This document shows positions 57,670 through 64,000 of a stretch of DNA of 64,000 nucleotides, piece after piece. The notes under the pieces were generated by a model. That model was not told the DNA's origin. It made no database searches and saw only the letters and a program-made list of their open reading frames with translations. The stretch is from Climacium dendroides (lineage: Eukaryota; Streptophyta; Bryopsida; Hypnales; Climaciaceae): positions 101,716 to 165,715 of the forward strand of contig CATNNA010000080.1 in assembly GCA_950106755.1 (NCBI GenBank), given 5' to 3'. The position numbers were made by a program, and so were the translations under genes. Position 1 is the first letter of the stretch; every line of letters begins with the position of its first letter.

Positions 57670-58850
57670 ATTTTTCCATGAATCCGAATTATTTCGCAGA
57701 GATTTGCAACTTCTGTGTTATTTTTTTGGACATGCTTCCACGTCAAACCGATACAAATTAATGGTTTGGTTTGTATTAATTACAACATCAAGACTACAAT
57801 ATATTTTTGGAAACTCATTTGAAAAAGTGTGGGGAAGCAATAGGGTTGTCTTAAAATTAAGTTTTTCCATGAATCCTAATTATTTTGAACATTTGCAACT
57901 TGTGTGTTACGTTTTTGGACATGCTTCCACGTCAAATTGATATAATTTATTGGTTTGGCTTTTATTAAATACAGCATGATTTGTAGTTCTTCATTTGAAA
58001 TCCATTTCAAATGAAGAAGGCAGCGTAGGAAAGCAATAGGGTTATCTTAAAATTAAGTTTTTCCATGAATCCTAATTATTTTGAACATTTGCAACTTGTG
58101 TGTTACGATTCTTGACATGCTTACACGTCAAACCAATATAATTTATTGGTTTGGCTTTTATTAAATACAGCATGATTTGTAGAGTATTTGTTTTGAAATC
58201 CATTTCAAATGAAGAAGGCAGCGTAGGAAAGCAATAGGGTTATCTTAAAATTAAGTTTTTCCATGAATCCTAATTATTTTGAACATTTGCAACTTGTGTG
58301 TTACGATTCTTGACATGCTTGCACGTCAAACCAATATAATTTATTGGTTTGGCTTTTATTAAATACAGCATGATTTGTAGAGTATTTGTTTTAAAAATCC
58401 ATTTCAAATGAAGAAGGCAACGTAGGAAAGCAATAGGGTTGTCTTAAAATTAAGTTTTTCCATGAATCCTAATTATTTTGAACATTTGCAACTTGTGTGT
58501 TACGATTCTTGACATGCTTGCACGTCAAACCAATATAATTTATTGGTTTGGGTTCTATTAAATATAGCATGATTTGTAGAGTATTTGTTTTGAAATCCAT
58601 TTCAAATGAAGAAGGCAGCGTAGGAAAGCAATAGGGTTGTCTTAAAATTAAGTTTTTCCATGAATCCTAATTATTTTGAACATTTGCAACTTGTGATTGT
58701 GTTACGATTCTTGACATGCTTGCACGTCAAACCGATATAATTTATTGGTTTGGGTTTTATTAAATACAGCATGATTTGTAGAGTATTTGTTTTGAAATCC
58801 ATTTCAATTGAAGAAGTGTAGGAAAGCAATACGGTTCTTTTAAAATAATT
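57670..58850 (+). repeat. 198-bp AT-rich satellite, six units
   Basis: Units begin near 57,672, 57,861, 58,058, 58,255, 58,454 and 58,652 with GTTTTTCCATGAATCC, giving periods of 197-199 bp; the first unit is diverged and shorter. Each holds CACGTCAAACCAATATAATT and two inverted repeats: AAACCAATA/TATTGGTTT and TTTGAAAT/ATTTCAAA. Each ends in GCGTAGGAAAGCAATAGGGTT. ORFs crossing it are by-products. Confidence 0.93.
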
Positions 58851-58924
58851 TTACCCTAAAATCCTACCCGATGAATTCATCCTCAAAATTTCAGTAGAAT
58901 TTTTATGTATTAGATAAAATGCAG

Positions 58925-59585
58925 AACAAGAAATGGGTTGGCGCTAACCCTTGCTATGCTATCCATTCATCATTAGAATTTTATAAGAATTGTTGTATAA
59001 AACTTTCAAATAAATCTTCAAATAAAAATCTCAAAAACTTTCTGAAGAACTTAATTCTTTTGGAATCCAAAATCACTTCAATTGAATGAATTTCTCAAAA
59101 TTATTTAGTAGTAGCAATAGAAGATTGAAATCATGAAAACTCACAACTCACAATAGAACAAAATCATAGAAATGCAAAAAAGTGTAAAGCCAAGAGAAGC
59201 AATGGATTTGCCTTCTCTATAATATCATCATATGGATCCTCTCTAATATCACCTTAATTGCAACAACTATATTATTTCTATAATATCACCCTTTGTAAAA
59301 AGTGATATTATAGAAGTGGTTGCAAACAGCTACTCTATTTCTATGATATCACATTGTATAAAAATACAATTTCTATGTATGCATGATTGACAATATTTTT
59401 ACATAATATTTAAAATAATTATTTTACAGACTTATTGAAATCATTATCATGCAATCTATTCAAATATATCAAATTTTTACTAATATGTAATACAATGAAT
59501 GCGTAGCATAGCAAGCATGAGCCCCTAGTATTAATGATAGCATTTGTGATATTATAGAGAGACTTATGATTTTAGTAGTATGACT
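58925..59585 (+). mobile_element. MITE-like element, short form
   Basis: Bounded by inverted TTGCTATGCTATCCATTCA (58,955) and its partner ATGCGTAGCATAGCAAG (about 59,500), with a shared right tail to GTAGTATGA. It contains a strong hairpin, CTATAATATCAC (59,278-59,289) with GTGATATTATAG (59,302-59,313). No coding capacity. It differs from the next copy mainly by an internal deletion of about 400 bp. Confidence 0.75.
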
Positions 59586-60680
59586 AGCAGTTGGTGCTTG
59601 CTATGCTACGCATTCATCATTAGAATTTTATAAGAAAATTTATGTATTAGATAGAATGCAGAACAAAAATTTCAATAAATCTTCAAATAAAAATGACTAA
59701 AAATCTTTGTATAATTTTTTTTATAAGTAAGCATATATTTAAATGTACAATAGAAATTTATTGAATGATGAATGAAACATATGCAATGATAAATACTTAA
59801 AAAAATACACATACATTAGAATGCATCAGAAATTTGACTTCATTGTTAATTAGAATTAGAATTTCATTAGAATTTCATTAGAATTTTTATGTATTAAATA
59901 GAATGCAGAGCAAGAATTTCAATAAATCTTCAAATAAAAATTACTAAAAATTTTATATAATTTTTATTAATAAATAAGCATATACTAAAATAAACAATAG
60001 AAATTTAATGAATGATGAATACGATAAAAGATACATATACATTAGAGTGCATTAGAAATTTGACTCAATTGTTACAAAAAATGCCAACCCAAATAGAAGA
60101 ATTTAAAAGAAAAATTTGTAAATCTCAAAAGCTTCATGAACAATTTAATTGTTGTGAAATCCAAAATCGGTTCAGTCTAATAAATTTCTCAAATCATTTG
60201 GTAGTAGCGATAGAAAATTGAAATCATGAAAGCTAAAAGCTTACAAAAGCACAAAATTATAGAAGTGCAAAGAAGTGTAAAGCCAAGAGAAGCAATTGAT
60301 TTGCCACCTCTATAATATCATCCTATGGATCCTCTTTAATATCACCTTAATTGCATCAACTATATTATTTCTATAATATCATCCTTTGTAAAAAGTGATA
60401 TTACAGAAGTGATGGCAAATTGCTACTCTATTTTTGTAATATCACATTGTGTGAAAATACGATTTCTATGTATGCATGATTGGAAATATTTTTATAAAAT
60501 AATTAAAATAATTTTTTTAAAGACTTATCAAAATCATTATCATGCATTCTATTCAAATATATCAAAATTTTACTAATATGTGATACAATAAATGCGTAGC
60601 ATAGCAACCACAAGACCCTAGTATTAATGATAGCATTTGTGATATTACAGAGGGACTTATGATTTTAGTAGTATGATAAA
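59586..60680 (+). mobile_element. MITE-like element, long form
   Basis: Left end TTGCTATGCTACGCATTCA (about 59,601), right partner AATGCGTAGCATAGCAA (about 60,592), then the same tail CCCTAGTATTAATGATAGC to GTAGTATGA. The hairpin is present near 60,371 with one mismatch (GTGATATTACAG). It shares most of its length with the element at 13.5 kb (inverted) and the one just to the left. Small ORFs are not convincing. Confidence 0.75.
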
Positions 60681-60729
60681 CAAACCAAATTTTGGAAAAA
60701 GGGTATCTATTATTATGTGAGGCTACAAA

Positions 60730-60860
60730 AAGGGACATATCACGGTCCAAGTACTTGGGACGGGTATTGAAGATGGTTGGGTATCAAAGCCGGGTATTGA
60801 AGAAGGCCGGGTACCTAAAACCACCTGGAAGAACCAGGTACCTAGACCGCCGGGTATTTG
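60730..60860 (+). repeat. Short GGGTATTGAAG/GGGTACCTA repeats
   Basis: GGGTATTGAAGA occurs twice, and related CGGGTA/GGGTATC/GGGTACCT words occur about every 20-30 bp. A small degenerate minisatellite just before the final subtelomeric block. Confidence 0.6.
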
Positions 60861-61044
60861 CCTGCAGAGGTCTGGAAACCTAGGGTTTGGTGTCCGCGCA
60901 TTTTCGTGTCTGTTGTTTTGTCGTGCACCTCTGTTGTTTCCTCTGCTGTTCTCTCGTGCATTCCACTGTTCTTTGGACGCATTTTTGTTGCATCTTTGTT
61001 GTTTGTGCATTTCGCACTTGCCGGTAGTGGACACGCATTTTTTT

Positions 61045-61240
61045 TAGCACGGGCGTCGTGAAGAAGAGGACCTTGTTTTCCGCATTGTGTGTGACTTTGG
61101 AGTTCGATTCAATTGGGGGGACTTGAAGCTGTGAAGAAGCGAACCTCAAGGCGGGCGTCGTGAAGAAGCGGACCTTGAGCATTGTTTTCTGTGTGATTTT
61201 GGAGTTCCATTCGATCGGGGGGACTTGAAGCTGCTGGCTG
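61045..61240 (+). repeat. Tandem duplication of ~90 bp
   Basis: GGGCGTCGTGAAGAAG...GACCTTG...TTTTGGAGTTC..ATTCGAT..GGGGGGACTTGAAGCTG occurs twice (from about 61,046 and 61,154), with small length differences. It lies immediately before the telomere-like sequence. Confidence 0.75.
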
Positions 61241-61379
61241 GTGCTGTGTGTTTGCATTTGAACGAGGTGCAGCTTGATCTCAAGGACGTGCATCTTGAAG
61301 CAGGGTTTGGAGTTTGAGGTAAAAACCTGACTTAATTCATCACTGTTGTGTTAGTGCAATGGTTCTCTTGAGGCGTGTT

Positions 61380-61520
61380 TAAGGGTTTAGGTCTGTCAGT
61401 TCTGTTCAGGCGTGTTTAAGGGTTTAGGTCTGTTTAAGGGTTCTCTTGGGTTTAGGGTTTAGGGTTTAGGGTTTTAGGGTTTAGGGTGGGTTTAGGGTTT
61501 AGGGTTTAGGGTTTAGGGGT
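61380..61520 (+). repeat. Degenerate proximal telomere block
   Basis: TTTAGGG repeats mixed with TTTAGGTCTGTC and single-base variants, the usual degenerate transition from subtelomere to telomere. Confidence 0.9.
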
Positions 61521-61765
61521 TTGGGTTACAAGGGTGTTCCCAAAAAAATGGCATGTTTTTTTTGGGCTAGGATTTTGGCTACCCCCCCATTATCAACTCT
61601 TGCGCTTCTAATGGAGAAATAAAAAGCCCTAATAGTTTCATCGTTTGGGAGATATAGCAACTTTGACTTTTAGAGGGTGAGTTGACTTCACTTAGTTTAG
61701 GGTATTTTTGAGTTTTGAGTTGACCTACCCCCCTATTTAAGGGTATTGTGAATGCAATGGTTGTG
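61521..61765. other. Non-telomeric island inside the telomere block
   Basis: About 245 bp of unique sequence between two TTTAGGG stretches, with poly-A, poly-T and poly-C runs and GAGTTGACTT/GAGTTGACCT words. No ORF of note. Confidence 0.85.
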
Positions 61766-64000
61766 TTGGATTTAGGGTTTAGGGGTTTAGGGTTTAGGGT
61801 TTAGGGTTTTATAGGGGTTTAGGGTTTAGGGTTTAGGGTTTAGGGTTTAGGGTTTAGGGTTTAGGGTTTTAGGGTTTAGGGTTTAGGGTTTAGGGTTTAG
61901 GGTTTAGGGTTTAGGGTTTAGGGTTTAGGGTTTAGGGTTTAGGGTTTAGGGTTTAGGGTTTAGGGTTTAGGGTTTAGGGTTTAGGGTTTAGGGTTTAGGG
62001 TTTAGGGTTTTAGGGTTTGGGTTTAGGGTTTAGGGTTTAGGGTTTTAGGGTTTAGGGTTTAGGGTTTAGGGTTAGGGGTTTAGGGTTTTAGGGTTTAGGG
62101 TTTAGGGTTTAGGGTTTAGGGTTTAGGGTTTAGGGTTTAGGGTTTAGGGTTTAGGGTTTAGGGTTTAGGGTTTAGGGTTTAGGGTTTAGGGTTTAGGGTT
62201 TAGGGTTTAGGGTTTAGGGTTTAGGGTTTAGGGTTTAGGGTTTAGGGTTTAGGGTTTTAGGGTTTAGGGTTTAGGGTTTAGGGTTTAGGGTTTAGGGTTT
62301 AGGGTTTAGGGTTTAGGGTTTAGGGTTTAGGGTTTAGGGTTTAGGGTTTAGGGTTTAGGGTTTAGGGTTTAGGGTTTAGGGTTTAGGGTTTAGGGTTTAG
62401 GGTTTAGGGTTTAGGGTTTAGGGTTTAGGGTTTAGGGTTTAGGGTTTAGGGTTTAGGGTTTAGGGTTTAGGGTTTAGGGTTTAGGGTTTAGGGTTTAGGG
62501 TTTAGGGTTTAGGGTTTAGGGTTTAGGGTTTAGGGTTTAGGGTTTAGGGTTTAGGGTTTAGGGTTTAGGGTTTAGGGTTTAGGGTTTAGGGTTTAGGGTT
62601 TAGGGTTTAGGGTTTAGGGTTTAGGGTTTAGGGTTTAGGGTTTAGGGTTTAGGGTTTAGGGTTTAGGGTTTAGGGTTTAGGGTTTAGGGTTTAGGGTTTA
62701 GGGTTTAGGGTTTAGGGTTTAGGGTTTAGGGTTTAGGGTTTAGGGTTTAGGGTTTAGGGTTTAGGGTTTAGGGTTTAGGGTTTAGGGTTTAGGGTTTAGG
62801 GTTTAGGGTTTAGGGTTTAGGGTTTAGGGTTTAGGGTTTAGGGTTTAGGGTTTAGGGTTTAGGGTTTAGGGTTTAGGGTTTAGGGTTTAGGGTTTAGGGT
62901 TTAGGGTTTAGGGTTTAGGGTTTAGGGTTTAGGGTTTAGGGTTTAGGGTTTAGGGTTTAGGGTTTAGGGTTTAGGGTTTAGGGTTTAGGGTTTAGGGTTT
63001 AGGGTTTAGGGTTTAGGGTTTAGGGTTTAGGGTTTAGGGTTTAGGGTTTAGGGTTTAGGGTTTAGGGTTTAGGGTTTAGGGTTTAGGGTTTAGGGTTTAG
63101 GGTTTAGGGTTTAGGGTTTAGGGTTTAGGGTTTAGGGTTTAGGGTTTAGGGTTTAGGGTTTAGGGTTTAGGGTTTAGGGTTTAGGGTTTAGGGTTTAGGG
63201 TTTAGGGTTTAGGGTTTAGGGTTTAGGGTTTAGGGTTTAGGGTTTAGGGTTTAGGGTTTAGGGTTTAGGGTTTAGGGTTTAGGGTTTAGGGTTTAGGGTT
63301 TAGGGTTTAGGGTTTAGGGTTTAGGGTTTAGGGTTTAGGGTTTAGGGTTTAGGGTTTAGGGTTTAGGGTTTAGGGTTTAGGGTTTAGGGTTTAGGGTTTA
63401 GGGTTTAGGGTTTAGGGTTTAGGGTTTAGGGTTTAGGGTTTAGGGTTTAGGGTTTAGGGTTTAGGGTTTAGGGTTTAGGGTTTAGGGTTTAGGGTTTAGG
63501 GTTTAGGGTTTAGGGTTTAGGGTTTAGGGTTTAGGGTTTAGGGTTTAGGGTTTAGGGTTTAGGGTTTAGGGTTTAGGGTTTAGGGGTTTAGGGTTTAGGG
63601 TTTAGGGTTTAGGGTTTAGGGTTTAGGGTTTAGGGTTTAGGGTTTAGGGTTTAGGGTTTAGGGTTTAGGGTTTAGGGTTTAGGGTTTAGGGTTTAGGGTT
63701 TAGGGTTTAGGGTTTAGGGTTTAGGGTTTAGGGTTTAGGGTTTAGGGTTTAGGGTTTAGGGTTTAGGGTTTAGGGTTTAGGGTGTTAGGGTTTAGGGTTA
63801 GGGTTTGGGTGGTTAGGGTTTTGGGTTAGGGTTTAGGGTTTAGGGTTTAGGGTTTAGGGTGTAGGGTTTAGGGTTTGGGTGTTAGGGTTTAGGGTGTAGG
63901 GTTTAGGGTTTAGGGTTTAGGGTGGTTAGGGTTTGGGTTGTAGGGTTTAGGGTTGTAGGGTTTAGGGTGGTTTAGGGTTTAGGGTTTAGGGTTTAGGGTT
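61766..64000 (+). repeat. TTTAGGG telomere array
   Basis: Right chromosome end. TTTAGGG is almost perfect from about 62,090 to 63,780, apart from one TTTAGGGG near 63,583. Before that there are occasional TTTTAGGG and TTTGGG variants. The last 220 bases (63,781-64,000) become irregular again: GTGTTAGGG, GGTGGTTAGGG, TTGGGTTAGGG, GTGTAGGG. The unit is the plant (Arabidopsis-type) telomere repeat, also found in some algae and protists. Confidence 0.98.

Noticed and set aside
57704..57940. 78-aa ORF with an internal repeat
   Set aside because: It spans two units of the 198-bp satellite.

Overview
The window is the right-hand end of a eukaryotic chromosome. The last 2.5 kb is a TTTAGGG telomere array, with the G-rich strand on + reading toward the right edge, as expected for a right chromosome end. 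TTTAGGG repeats, spliced gene remnants (a plant-like SF3a60/SF3A3), a PIF/Harbinger transposon with a trihelix Myb-like partner, a DUF7869-type protein, and mutation decay at CG and CAG/CTG sites all suggest a streptophyte plant. A bryophyte or other non-flowering lineage is my guess; the species is not identified. No prokaryotic feature is present.

Layout. 1-10,645: more than 100 copies of a 98-bp satellite with three-unit higher-order structure. 10,646-13,530: short duplications and telomere-like scars. 13,535-14,024: a MITE-like element. 14,073-17,972: copy 1 of an unrecognised 4-kb element ('element A') with a ~695-aa coiled-coil ORF. 18.8-20.5 kb: diverged relatives of the satellite. 21.5-25.5 kb: a minus-strand spliced gene resembling a chromatin protein. 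25.5-32.3 kb: AT-rich, no recognised gene. 32.4-37.1 kb: a decayed SF3A3 5' half joined to a Harbinger transposase remnant, with an intact convergent Myb-like gene. 38.6-40.2 kb: a decayed element A 5' region. 40.8-47.9 kb: a second copy of the 12-18 kb segment, including element A copy 2. 47.9-52.3 kb: degenerate palindromic repeats, an element A 3' end and a tRNA-like repeat. 52.7-56.5 kb: a DUF7869 gene remnant with eight palindromic sites upstream. 57.4-58.8 kb: a telomere-like cluster and a 198-bp satellite. 58.9-60.7 kb: two MITE-like elements. 61.4-64.0 kb: the telomere.

Three themes cross these boundaries. (1) All ten stop codons that interrupt otherwise continuing reading frames are TAG. 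The four that can be compared between copies are C:G to T:A changes at CAG/CTG or CG sites, the expected footprint of plant CHG/CG methylation on silenced transposons. (2) Short TTTAGGG/TTCAGGG motifs are scattered through the unique sequence, nearly all facing the telomere. (3) A palindromic GATCTCCCGAT motif links the large satellite to at least seven other loci. The most system-like candidate is the DUF7869 gene with its palindrome array, which could be a transposon of an undescribed type. The only long ORF with no internal break is the Harbinger-associated Myb-like gene. Exon boundaries, copy counts and motif counts were read by eye.
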